A stretch of DNA of 64,000 nt, from assembly GCF_000783395.1 (NCBI RefSeq), contig NZ_JSFK01000009.1:119113-183112 (forward strand). The letters are read 5' to 3'. Shown here piece after piece: positions 26,355-36,123 of the stretch. The translations under genes and the position numbers were made by a program. Within the stretch, counting starts at the first letter, position 1, and each line of letters starts with the position of its first letter. The stretch comes from Pseudomonas chlororaphis. Lineage in GTDB: Bacteria > Pseudomonadota > Gammaproteobacteria > Pseudomonadales > Pseudomonadaceae. The notes beneath the pieces are model-generated. The model was given only the letters and a program-made list of their open reading frames with translations, had not been told where the DNA came from and did not search any database.

Positions 26355-27281
26355 TCAGGGGCTGGCGATAAAACCGCGACGGCCCTGCAAGCCACCGGTA
26401 TGAATGAAGATCAGCCGCGTGCCGGGCGCGAACCTGCCTGCATCGACCTGTTGTTTGAGTGCCAGCAACGCCTTGCCGGTGTACAGCGGCTCCAGAGGAA
26501 CGCCGCTTGCCCGCTCGGTTTGTTCGACGAACTCAAGCAACGGCGGATCGACCTTGGCAAAGCCGCCACGACTGGCGTCGATCAACTCATAGTCAGCGGT
26601 GGCCAGTCCGGCTGACTGAATAATCGACTCGACCTGCGGCGCCACGCCGTGATCTTCAGGTACCGCCAGCGCGCCAAAGACCGAATGCGCGCCGGCCTCG
26701 GCGAGGACCAGCCCGGCGAGTGTCGTCCCGGTGCCGCAAGCCAGCCACCAGCCGTGGTAATCGCTCCAGCCCAGCGTATGCAATTGCGCTTGCGCCTCCT
26801 GTTGGATAGCGGCACAACCGAGCGCCCCCGTTAAGCCGCCACCGCCCTCGGGCACGGCATACAACTGCGGATACTGCGCGTGCCAAGGCTCCCAGAAGCC
26901 CGGCTCGTTTCGTGCGCGATAGCCGCCGTAACCCATCCAATGCAACTGCATGCCGAACACCTGCAGATCCCGCACCGTCGGAGTTTCCTGCGCATGCCCG
27001 CGCAACAACCCCACGGTTTTGAACCCCAGCCGCTTCCCCGCTGCCGCCAACGCGTGCAAATGATTGGAATGCGCACCACCGAGACTGATGATGCCTTCGG
27101 CCCCCGCACGGTCGGCGGCTTTGAGGTGTTCGATGAGTTTGAACCACTTGTTGCCGCTGATCAGCGGGTCGATCTGGTCGAGGCGCAGGATGGCCACTTC
27201 AATGCCGGCGGATGTCAGCCAGTCGAGGTGAAGGTGTTCGAGGGGGGCTTGGGGTAGCCAATCGGAGGGAGGCAAAAGCAT
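26355..27281 (-). CDS. PLP-dependent ACC deaminase/D-cysteine desulfhydrase family protein
   Basis: A 308-residue fold-type II PLP enzyme. The PLP lysine is K45 in S-G-N-K-W-F-K-L, and the phosphate-binding region has G-G-A-H-S-N-H. A C-terminal glycine-rich segment is C-G-T-G-T-T-L-A-G. Members either open the ring of 1-aminocyclopropane-1-carboxylate or release sulfide from D-cysteine. True ACC deaminases are longer (about 338 residues), so a D-cysteine desulfhydrase-like role is more probable. It converges with cytochrome b561, three bases apart. Confidence 0.75.
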   Translation of the reverse strand: MLLPPSDWLPQAPLEHLHLDWLTSAGIEVAILRLDQIDPLISGNKWFKLIEHLKAADRAGAEGIISLGGAHSNHLHALAAAGKRLGFKTVGLLRGHAQETPTVRDLQVFGMQLHWMGYGGYRARNEPGFWEPWHAQYPQLYAVPEGGGGLTGALGCAAIQQEAQAQLHTLGWSDYHGWWLACGTGTTLAGLVLAEAGAHSVFGALAVPEDHGVAPQVESIIQSAGLATADYELIDASRGGFAKVDPPLLEFVEQTERASGVPLEPLYTGKALLALKQQVDAGRFAPGTRLIFIHTGGLQGRRGFIASP

Positions 27282-27374
27282 GGGCGGCGATTCGATCTGG
27301 ACAGAGCCCGCATTCTAGTCGCTCATCAGCAGCCATCGCGAGCACGCTCACAAGGTTTGCGGTGTGCACAAATC

Positions 27375-27466
27375 CTGTGGGAGCGAGCCTGCTCGCGAAA
27401 GCGGAGTGTCAGCCAATACATATGTCGACTGACACCACGCCTTCGCGAGCAGGCTCGCTCCCACAG
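27375..27466. repeat. REP doublet, GTGGGAGCGAGC type
   Basis: CTGTGGGAGCGAGCCTGCTC and its inverted copy ending at 27466. It lies just after the end of fadH (minus strand) and upstream of the PLP enzyme gene. Confidence 0.85.
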
Positions 27467-27481
27467 GTTCAGCGGCGGAGC

Positions 27482-29542
<2,061 letters not shown>

Positions 29543-29729
29543 TCACGGAAAAGTTGCGGGTGCTCTGCGGCCCCCGTCAGTCATGTTCGACAGACTAAGA
29601 GTCGCATCGCTGTCACTCAATGACCGTAACTGACAACTTATTGATCCAAATGCGCAGCGCCCCTTGGCAACCAGGTCCATGCGCCCTACCCTAGTCGCCA
29701 TACCCTGTACCCGGTAGCTGTTGGTTTTC

Positions 29730-30860
29730 ATGCGCAAACTTTTGTATCTGTTCTTCTCCATGGCCCTTGTCGCCGCCCTGACCACCTACGCCATGTGGGC
29801 GGCGGACCGGCCGGCGGGGCATTACCTGTCGGACTTACGCATTAATGTGGCGGTCAATCAGGGCAGCCCCGCCGACCGCGGCAATCTGCTGGGCATCCAG
29901 CCCGAACTGTTTCCCACCGACTATCAAAACTCCGAGCGATTGCACCGCAAACTCGCGGCGTATTTGCAGCAGGCCCAGGATCAAGGCTTGTTGAACGATA
30001 AAACCGTCGTGGTGTTGCCGGAGAACGTCGGCACCTGGCTGCTGCTCAGCGGTGAGAAAGACGAGCTGTATCAGGCCCCGACCCTCGCCGAGGCGATGAA
30101 CTGGCTGGCGGCGAGCAATCCGTTGTTGTTCGCCCGCGCCTGGCTCAGTGCCAATGGCAGCGACCGCCTCAATGACGCGTACCTGCGCATGAAATCCAAG
30201 GCGATGGCCAAGGACTACCAGGCACTGTTCGGTGGTCTGGCCAAAGAGTTTCATGTGACGCTGGTAGCGGGTTCGATCGTGCTGCCGGAGCCAAGCATTC
30301 GCGACGGCCAGCTCAAGCCCGGTAGCGGTGCGCTGTTCAACAGCAGCGTAGTGTTTGGCCGTGACGGCGTGCCGCTCGGCCAACCGCAACGGCAAATGCA
30401 CCCGGTGTTCGATCAACGCGAGGTGCTCGAAAGCGCAGACAAACACGCGCTCAACGTGGTCGACACCCCAGCCGGACGCCTTGGCGTGCTGATCGGCAGC
30501 GACAGTTGGTATCCGGACAACTACCGCCAACTCGACGAGCAAAACGCACAATTGGTCGCGGTACCGGCACAGGTGCTCGGTCAGGGTGCGTGGAACCAAC
30601 CGTGGCGCGGCTACAAGGGTTCAAGTACACCGGGATCGGTCAGCCTCAAACCCGGTGAAGTCACCGAAGGACAGGCTTGGCATCGGTTGACGCTGACCGC
30701 TCAGCCGCCAAGCAGTCGGGCGATTGCCGGCATCAGTGTGTTCCTGCGCGGGCAGTTCTGGGACAAGGCCAGCTCCGGTCAGAGCTTCCTCAGCAGCAAC
30801 GGCCAGCAGTTCGCCGATGGCGAGGCCCGTGGCGCGCGCTTGCTGAACATCTGGTTGTAA
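29730..30860 (+). CDS. Nitrilase-fold protein lacking catalytic Cys and Lys
   Basis: A 376-residue carbon-nitrogen hydrolase-like protein with an N-terminal hydrophobic segment (about 3-23), so it is probably membrane-anchored or exported. The catalytic Glu is kept (E98, V-L-P-E-N). The lysine position in the K-x-H motif is Q222 (R-Q-M-H), and the cysteine position is G256 (L-I-G-S-D-S-W-Y-P-D). That makes ordinary amidase catalysis unlikely, and a binding or non-Cys role more likely. An AraC gene starts three bases after its stop, so the two form an operon. The ribosome-binding site before 29730 is weak. Confidence 0.7.
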   Translation: MRKLLYLFFSMALVAALTTYAMWAADRPAGHYLSDLRINVAVNQGSPADRGNLLGIQPELFPTDYQNSERLHRKLAAYLQQAQDQGLLNDKTVVVLPENVGTWLLLSGEKDELYQAPTLAEAMNWLAASNPLLFARAWLSANGSDRLNDAYLRMKSKAMAKDYQALFGGLAKEFHVTLVAGSIVLPEPSIRDGQLKPGSGALFNSSVVFGRDGVPLGQPQRQMHPVFDQREVLESADKHALNVVDTPAGRLGVLIGSDSWYPDNYRQLDEQNAQLVAVPAQVLGQGAWNQPWRGYKGSSTPGSVSLKPGEVTEGQAWHRLTLTAQPPSSRAIAGISVFLRGQFWDKASSGQSFLSSNGQQFADGEARGARLLNIWL

Positions 30861-30863
30861 GCC

Positions 30864-31904
30864 ATGAAGCCGCTGCCGATGCGTCTTGGGGATCTGTCGG
30901 TGGGCTTCGTGCACAGCCTCGCCGATGCTGTGCGCAGTCATGCGCTCGATCCGCAGCCGCTGCTGGAGCAATATGGCCTGGACGCCGCGCGACTGGCCGA
31001 GGCCGGGGCACGCTTGTCGATTCCGCGCTATATGCGTCTGGGCCACGCGGCGATCCAGTTGACCGGTGATTCGGCGCTGGGCTTGCGCATGGGCCAACTC
31101 AGCCGCCTCAGCCAGGCCGGGCTGGCCGGCGTCACCGCCGCACAAGCGCCAACCGTGCGTGAAGCCGCGCGCTGTCTGATCCGCTTCGAGGCGTTGTACG
31201 GTTCCAACTATCGTGGCCAGTCGAGTTTTCACGAAGATGCCCATGGCGCGTGGCTGCGTTTCTATTCGATCAGCCCGTATAACGCCTATAACCGTTTTGT
31301 CGTGGATTCGATCATCGCCGGGTGGCTGCATCAGCTCTCCAGCGTCAGCCGCGAACCGCTGCGCGCTGATCGCATCGACATTGAGTTTGAAGAACCGGAT
31401 TACCGAGAGGCTTACAGTGCACTGGGTGATTGCCCGATCCAGTTCGGCGCCGAGCGCAATCAACTGCGCCTGAACCTCAGCAGTCTCGCACTGCGTAACC
31501 CCGAGCATTGCCCAAGTACCTGGCGGCATCTGCTGCAACTGTGTGAACGGGAACTGGAGCAATTGACCCGAACCCGCAGCCTGCGCGAACGCATCACTCA
31601 GCTATTGGGGCCGTTGCTCAATGGTGGCCGCGAACCCGACCTGGAAGAAGTGGCGGCACGCCTGAAGCTGCCGACCTGGACCTTGCGACGCAAACTGGCC
31701 GAGGAAGGCACGCAGTTTCGCGCCATCCTCAACGATACGCGCCGGGATCTGGCGATGACCTACATCCGCGATACCGAACTTGCCTTCGGAGAAATCGCTT
31801 ATCTGCTGGGGTTTGCCTCAGCCGAAGCGTTCCAGCGAGCCTTCAAACGCTGGAGCGGTCAGACGCCGGGGGAATTCCGCCGCAGTCACCGCAAAACGGC
31901 ATAA
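30864..31904 (+). CDS. AraC-family transcription regulator
   Basis: A 346-residue regulator. The N-terminal arabinose-binding-like domain of the Arabinose_bd (OruR/GliR-like) type is about 20-210. The C-terminal double helix-turn-helix is about 250-340 and ends in F-G-E-I-A-Y-L-L-G-F-A-S-A-E-A-F-Q-R-A-F-K-R-W. It is cotranscribed with the nitrilase-fold gene, which may supply or sense its ligand. The effector is unknown. Confidence 0.85.
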   Translation: MKPLPMRLGDLSVGFVHSLADAVRSHALDPQPLLEQYGLDAARLAEAGARLSIPRYMRLGHAAIQLTGDSALGLRMGQLSRLSQAGLAGVTAAQAPTVREAARCLIRFEALYGSNYRGQSSFHEDAHGAWLRFYSISPYNAYNRFVVDSIIAGWLHQLSSVSREPLRADRIDIEFEEPDYREAYSALGDCPIQFGAERNQLRLNLSSLALRNPEHCPSTWRHLLQLCERELEQLTRTRSLRERITQLLGPLLNGGREPDLEEVAARLKLPTWTLRRKLAEEGTQFRAILNDTRRDLAMTYIRDTELAFGEIAYLLGFASAEAFQRAFKRWSGQTPGEFRRSHRKTA

Positions 31905-31938
31905 CAGCAACTGCTAGCTACAAGCTTCAAGCTGCAAG

Positions 31939-32025
31939 TTAAAGCTCGGTGGCGTCTTCGGCTGGCTCGGGTTGGTCCAGTTCAAAGGCTTGGTACTCGA
32001 GCAGCTCTTCTTGATATTCATCCAT
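31939..32025 (-). CDS. Putative 28-residue acidic protein
   Basis: A short ORF reads M-D-E-Y-Q-E-E-L-L-E-Y-Q-A-F-E-L-D-Q and ends in a further acidic stretch, T-E-L. AGGGGGAT lies about eight bases before its ATG, a strong Shine-Dalgarno match. Almost half the residues are Glu, Asp or Gln, so it could be a helical adaptor-type peptide. It faces the AraC gene and I see no other reading for this stretch. I have the impression that similar short proteins occur in other Pseudomonas but could not check. The rest of 31905-32211 holds nothing I can identify. Confidence 0.5.
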   Translation of the reverse strand: MDEYQEELLEYQAFELDQPEPAEDATEL

Positions 32026-32211
32026 CGTGTAATCCCCCTGCTGCTCTCTTGAATGGGCCTGAGCAAATGCCCAGTGCCTCGAGCTTAACGTGCTCGTGTG
32101 AAGGAAAAGTGAAACCCGGCCTTCATGAATAAAACGTAGCAGGTGGTCAGGAATTTATCGCGGGAATTTTGTCGGCGGAATGTAACGAGATTTTAATTGC
32201 ATCAAAAACCA

Positions 32212-32302
32212 CTGTGGGAGCGAGCCTGCTCGCGAAGGCGTCGGTCCCTTCAGCACCTAGGTGCCTGAAGGTCCGTCTTCGCGAGCAGGCTCGCTCCCAC
32301 AG
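32212..32302. repeat. REP doublet with central palindrome
   Basis: CTGTGGGAGCGAGCCTGCTC and its inverted copy flank CTTCAGCACCTAGGTGCCTGAAG, itself nearly palindromic. It overlaps the space after the DUF2242 gene. Confidence 0.85.
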
Positions 32303-32322
32303 GGATTTGGGGTGAGACTGGT

Positions 32323-33183
32323 TTATTGGCCGGACGCTGGCATCGCCGGAATCGGCTCGGATGGCGGCGGGATGTCCGGGTTGGCCGGTGGCGTGATGGT
32401 TTCGGTCGTCGGCGCCGGTGCAGGTTCTGCGCTCGGAGCCGGAGTGATCGGCGCCGTCTCTGGCGGAGGCGCAACCGGTTCCGACGTCAATGGCGCGACC
32501 TCGGCAGGTGCGGGAGCGGGCTCCGCTGCAGGCGCAGGGGTTGCGGCGGGCGCAGGCGTTGGAGTCGGCGTTGGCACCAAAGCAGCCGGAGCCGCCTTCG
32601 CCTCAGGCACACCGAGGTCAGCCTTCGGCTTCTCTTCGATATGCGCGGCTTTTTTTGCTTCCGCCGGCAGGAACAACTCCACCAACGTGAAGAAGCGCTC
32701 ATAGAACTTCTGCGACGTTACCGTCTCGCTGGCAACCTTGACCATCGAATCGTCGGACGAGCCGATCGGCATCGACACCGAACCCAACACACCCACGCCG
32801 AGACTGGCCGAGTTGTTGGTTTTCTTCAGCGCGTAGCGATCCTGCAAGGCGTTGGCGAACATCGTTGCATGGTGCCCGGCGCTGCCGTCATCGGCGCAGA
32901 CCACGTTGAAGCTGATCTCCATGTGGGTATCGCCGGTTTGCTGGAAGCTCTTGTGGCCGCTGACCAGTTTCGGGTCGCTGCTGGTGATGATGTAACCCTG
33001 GCTGAGCAACGCACGCCGGGCCGCTTCGCAGCTGACCGAGTCGGTCACCGGGTAATTGCGCGAAAACGTACCGGAGTCATCGAAGTTCTCATGCTCATAC
33101 ATCGGCTTGTCTTTCGAACAGCCGGCAACAGCGGTCAACAACAGCGCCAGCCCGACAACACGCATGGGAGTGGAAATCAACAT
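32323..33183 (-). CDS. DUF2242 lipoprotein with Pro/Ala-rich tail
   Basis: A 286-residue exported lipoprotein: lipobox L-T-A-V-A-G-C with C22. The DUF2242 domain (about 28-175) includes D-S-V-S-C-E-A-A-R-R and H-M-E-I-S-F-N-V. A tail of about 90 residues (190-280) is very rich in Pro, Ala and Glu, with repeated P-T-P and P-A-P units. The tail may span periplasm or wall space. AGGA lies six bases before its ATG. The family's function is unknown. Confidence 0.85.
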   Translation of the reverse strand: MLISTPMRVVGLALLLTAVAGCSKDKPMYEHENFDDSGTFSRNYPVTDSVSCEAARRALLSQGYIITSSDPKLVSGHKSFQQTGDTHMEISFNVVCADDGSAGHHATMFANALQDRYALKKTNNSASLGVGVLGSVSMPIGSSDDSMVKVASETVTSQKFYERFFTLVELFLPAEAKKAAHIEEKPKADLGVPEAKAAPAALVPTPTPTPAPAATPAPAAEPAPAPAEVAPLTSEPVAPPPETAPITPAPSAEPAPAPTTETITPPANPDIPPPSEPIPAMPASGQ

Positions 33184-33275
33184 TGAACATCCTGAGAGAA
33201 AACAGTCCGGGGCGTATTGTGCAACAGATCACGCCCCCGCGGCGCATGGATTAGTGTCTTAAAGCAGTTACAACT

Positions 33276-34175
33276 CTATCGACCGTCAGTTGCGGGAAAA
33301 AGTCGCAACGCCAGATGATCGATGAACACGCGCAATTTCGCCGTGGCATGGCGACTGGACGGCCACAGCACCCAGAACTGCCCAGTGTGCTGCAGATGGG
33401 CATCGAGCACCCGCCGCAAGCGGCCTTGCGCCTCGGCCTCGCGGGTCATGAAATCCGGCAGACAGGCAATACCCATACCGGCCAGTACCGCGTGGCTTAC
33501 CGCTTCTATGGACGTACTGACCAGCCGAGTCGGCAACGTCGGCTCGGCGGCGCCCTCCGCGCGGATCAACGGCCAGGCTTCCAGTTTTCCAGTGGCATGA
33601 AAGATGTGCCGAAGGCATGCGTGAGTCTCCAGATCGCCGGGCATTTGCGGCACACCGCGTTGCTGCAAGTAAGCCGGGCTGGCCACCAGCACCATATGAA
33701 ACTCGCCCAACGGTCGCGCCATCAATCGCGAATCCCGTGGTTTACCAGTACGGATCACGGCGTCGAAACCTTCTTCAACCACATCGACCATGCGATCGGT
33801 CAAATCCAGATCCAGTTCGATCTGCGGGTACAAGGCCATGAACTCGGTCATGACCGGCATCACCAGGCCATGCACTTGCGGCAGGCTGATGCGCAGCTTG
33901 CCATGGGGTTTGGCAGCCGCATCGCACAACTCGAACTCCGCCGCCTCGACTTCCGCGAGGATCTTGCGACAGCGCTCCAGAAACAGCGCCCCTTCACTGG
34001 TCAGCGTGACACTGCGAGTGGTGCGTTGAAACAACCGCACGCCGAGTCGCGCTTCCAGCCGCGCGATACTTTTGCCCACCGCCGACGATGAGACCCCTTG
34101 CAGTCGGCCAGCCTCAGTGAAACTGCGCGTTTCGGCCACCTGCACAAACACCGAAATACTGCCCAGGCTATCCAT
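33276..34175 (-). CDS. LysR-type regulator, divergent from MFS exporter
   Basis: A 299-residue LTTR of the group with a conserved S-I-S-V-F-V-Q-V-A-E-T-R-S-F-T-E-A opening. The helix-turn-helix is about 5-62, followed by R-L-F-Q-R-T-T-R-S-V-T-L-T. Its ATG is 119 bases from the start of the divergent MFS gene, and a perfect 13-bp palindrome lies between them (34209-34221). It probably regulates the exporter; the inducer is unknown. Confidence 0.87.
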   Translation of the reverse strand: MDSLGSISVFVQVAETRSFTEAGRLQGVSSSAVGKSIARLEARLGVRLFQRTTRSVTLTSEGALFLERCRKILAEVEAAEFELCDAAAKPHGKLRISLPQVHGLVMPVMTEFMALYPQIELDLDLTDRMVDVVEEGFDAVIRTGKPRDSRLMARPLGEFHMVLVASPAYLQQRGVPQMPGDLETHACLRHIFHATGKLEAWPLIRAEGAAEPTLPTRLVSTSIEAVSHAVLAGMGIACLPDFMTREAEAQGRLRRVLDAHLQHTGQFWVLWPSSRHATAKLRVFIDHLALRLFPATDGR

Positions 34176-34208
34176 ACCAACCTCCCATTAACGACATCCG
34201 TGTCCGAT

Positions 34209-34221
34209 ATGTTCGGAACAT
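34209..34221. promoter_or_regulatory. Candidate LysR operator
   Basis: ATGTTCGGAACAT is a perfect 13-bp palindrome in the shared control region of the LysR and MFS genes. It fits the T-N11-A pattern of LTTR sites. Confidence 0.55.
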
Positions 34222-34293
34222 TAACCCGTTTTTCGCCGATGTGCAGCGCCCTACCCTGTGCTCCTCGTCAACTCTGCACATGGATGCCGGCTC

Positions 34294-35499
34294 ATGAACG
34301 ACGCACAACTCAATTGCCCCACACTTGAACACCCTGTCGATCGCCACGATCGATTACCCCTCGGCGCCCTGTTGGCACTGGCCACCGCCGGATTCATTAC
34401 AGTCATGACCGAAGCCATGCCGGCCGGCCTGTTGCCGCAGATGAGCAGCGGCCTGAATGTTTCCCAGGCGCTGATCGGCCAATTGGTCACGCTGTACGCG
34501 ATCGGCTCGATACTCGCAGCAATTCCCCTGACGATCGCCACCTGCGGCTGGCGCCGCAGACCACTTTTGCTGTCCGCTATCGGCGGCTTTGCCATCGCCA
34601 ACAGCATCACCGCCCTGTCGGAGTGGTATTGGCTCACCCTGATCGCACGCTTTATCGCCGGGGTATTTGCCGGTTTGCTTTGGGCACTGCTGGCGGGATA
34701 CGCGAGCCGCATGGTCGCCCCACACCTGCAAGGTCGCGCCATTACCGTGGCCATGCTCGGCGCGCCGATTGCGCTGTCGCTGGGAATCCCCGCCGGCACG
34801 CTGTTGGGCACCCTGGTCGGCTGGCGCCTGAGCTTTGCCATCATGACCGCGCTGACCGTTGTGCTGGTGATCTGGGTGCGTTGGCAAGTACCGGACTTCG
34901 CCGGAGAACGCGTGGGAAGACGCATGCCGTTGCGTCAGGTGTTTACCTTGCCGGGCGTGCGAGCCGTCTTGTTTGTCACCCTTACCTACGTCGTCGCACA
35001 CAACTTGCTGTACACCTACATCGCCCCCTTTCTGCAGCCTTCCGGACTTGATGCCAATGTCGACCGCGTGTTGCTGGTCTTCGGCCTCGCCTCCGTGCTA
35101 AGCCTGTGGATCGTCGGCAGCCTGATTGATCATTGGTTGCGCGAACTGGTGCTGATCAGCACCGGACTGTTCATGCTCTCAGCGATAACGCTGGGCCTGT
35201 GGCGCTACTCGCCGAGCGCGGTGTACATCGCCACCGCTGTTTGGGGATTGGCGTTTGGCGCGATGCCTTCGCTGCTGCAAACCGCTTCGGCGAAAACCGC
35301 GAAAGAGGCTGCCGATACGGCGCAATCGATGCTGGTTACGCTGTGGAATGTCGGGATTGCTGGTGGGGGGTTGGTGGGTGGTTTGTTGCTGGGCAATCCC
35401 GGGGTTGGGGCGTTTCCGTGGATCGTTGCAGGGTTGTTGGTGTTGACCCTGTCAGTAACTATCAAAGCTCGGGAACATGGTTTTCCAAGAGCCGAATGA
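34294..35499 (+). CDS. MFS transporter (DHA1/AraJ-NepI-like)
   Basis: A 401-residue permease of about twelve helices beginning near residue 23 (A-L-L-A-L-A-T-A-G-F-I-T-V-M-T-E-A-M-P-A-G-L-L), which matches the sugar/purine-nucleoside efflux group. The ATG at 34294 is chosen because the earlier start at 34258 adds a non-conserved leader. It is controlled, by position, by the divergent LysR. The substrate is unknown. Confidence 0.85.
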   Translation: MNDAQLNCPTLEHPVDRHDRLPLGALLALATAGFITVMTEAMPAGLLPQMSSGLNVSQALIGQLVTLYAIGSILAAIPLTIATCGWRRRPLLLSAIGGFAIANSITALSEWYWLTLIARFIAGVFAGLLWALLAGYASRMVAPHLQGRAITVAMLGAPIALSLGIPAGTLLGTLVGWRLSFAIMTALTVVLVIWVRWQVPDFAGERVGRRMPLRQVFTLPGVRAVLFVTLTYVVAHNLLYTYIAPFLQPSGLDANVDRVLLVFGLASVLSLWIVGSLIDHWLRELVLISTGLFMLSAITLGLWRYSPSAVYIATAVWGLAFGAMPSLLQTASAKTAKEAADTAQSMLVTLWNVGIAGGGLVGGLLLGNPGVGAFPWIVAGLLVLTLSVTIKAREHGFPRAE

Positions 35500-35541
35500 G
35501 GCCGAATGCGCTGTTGAGTTGAAGCCATACGGCTGGAAAAC

Positions 35542-35656
35542 GGTCGGCTGGAAGGCCGTCTTCGCGAGCAGGCTCGCTCCCACAATTGGATTGAGTAAAT
35601 CCGCAAGAAACAGGTCGGCTGGCAGGCCGCCTTCGCGAGCAGGCTCGCTCCCACAG
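35542..35656. repeat. Two directly repeated REP units
   Basis: GGTCGGCTGG followed by a REP unit (CTTCGCGAGCAGGCTCGCTC) occurs at 35542-35586 and again at 35613-35656, 71 bases apart in the same orientation. This differs from the inverted doublets elsewhere in the window. Confidence 0.8.
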
Positions 35657-35699
35657 TTAATTTGCGTGCCGCCCACGCGGCAAAGCCGCCCCACTCAAC

Positions 35700-36060
35700 A
35701 GGATGAGCGTTAGCTCGGCTGCAGCTCTTGATCTTGATCTGAAGGCCCGTCGGCAGGCTGAGTGGAGGGCTTGATCAGGGCGTGGGAGCGCAGCGACCGT
35801 TTGGCGAAGCCAAACACAGCGGGAGTAGGTGCAGCGAAGCAAACCGGAGACGCTGCGCCCGGATCAATCCCGGAGCGAAGGAACCCCGAGCTTTAGCGAG
35901 TGGGCCGAACGTCAGGGCAAAGACCTTTGGTTACTTTGGGGCGTTTGCCAAAGTGACTCGCTGTAAAAGCGAAACCGCCGGCGGCAACGCCCGCAGAAAC
36001 GGATATTCATAAAAAACACCCGCAGCATGGCCGGCCCAAAGGCCGCCAGGACCTGGCGCC
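35700..36060. repeat. Long non-coding Pseudomonas intergenic element
   Basis: This stretch holds no gene that I can support. It contains a sequence I recall as recurring between genes in many Pseudomonas genomes, around GCAAAGACCTTTGGTTACTT at 35919-35938, then GACTCGCTGTAAAAGCGAAA at 35953. It has several small inverted repeats (TTTGGCGAAGCCAAA at 35800-35814, GGCCGGCCC near 36029). Its origin is unknown. A genome self-comparison would show the copy number. Confidence 0.5.
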
Positions 36061-36068
36061 CAGAGCCC

Positions 36069-36101
36069 AAAAAAAAGCCCCGACCTATTCAGGCCGGGGC
36101 T
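36069..36101 (-). terminator. Rho-independent terminator of ppiD
   Basis: On the minus strand, AGCCCCGGCC, a six-base loop, GGTCGGGGCT and eight T, 23 bases past the ppiD stop. Confidence 0.9.
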
Positions 36102-36123
36102 CTCATCACATCTCAGTCAACCA

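Noticed and set aside
32261..32704. A Gly/Ala-rich plus-strand frame opposite the DUF2242 tail
   Set aside because: The repeat-like protein is only the complement of the Pro/Ala-coding tail.
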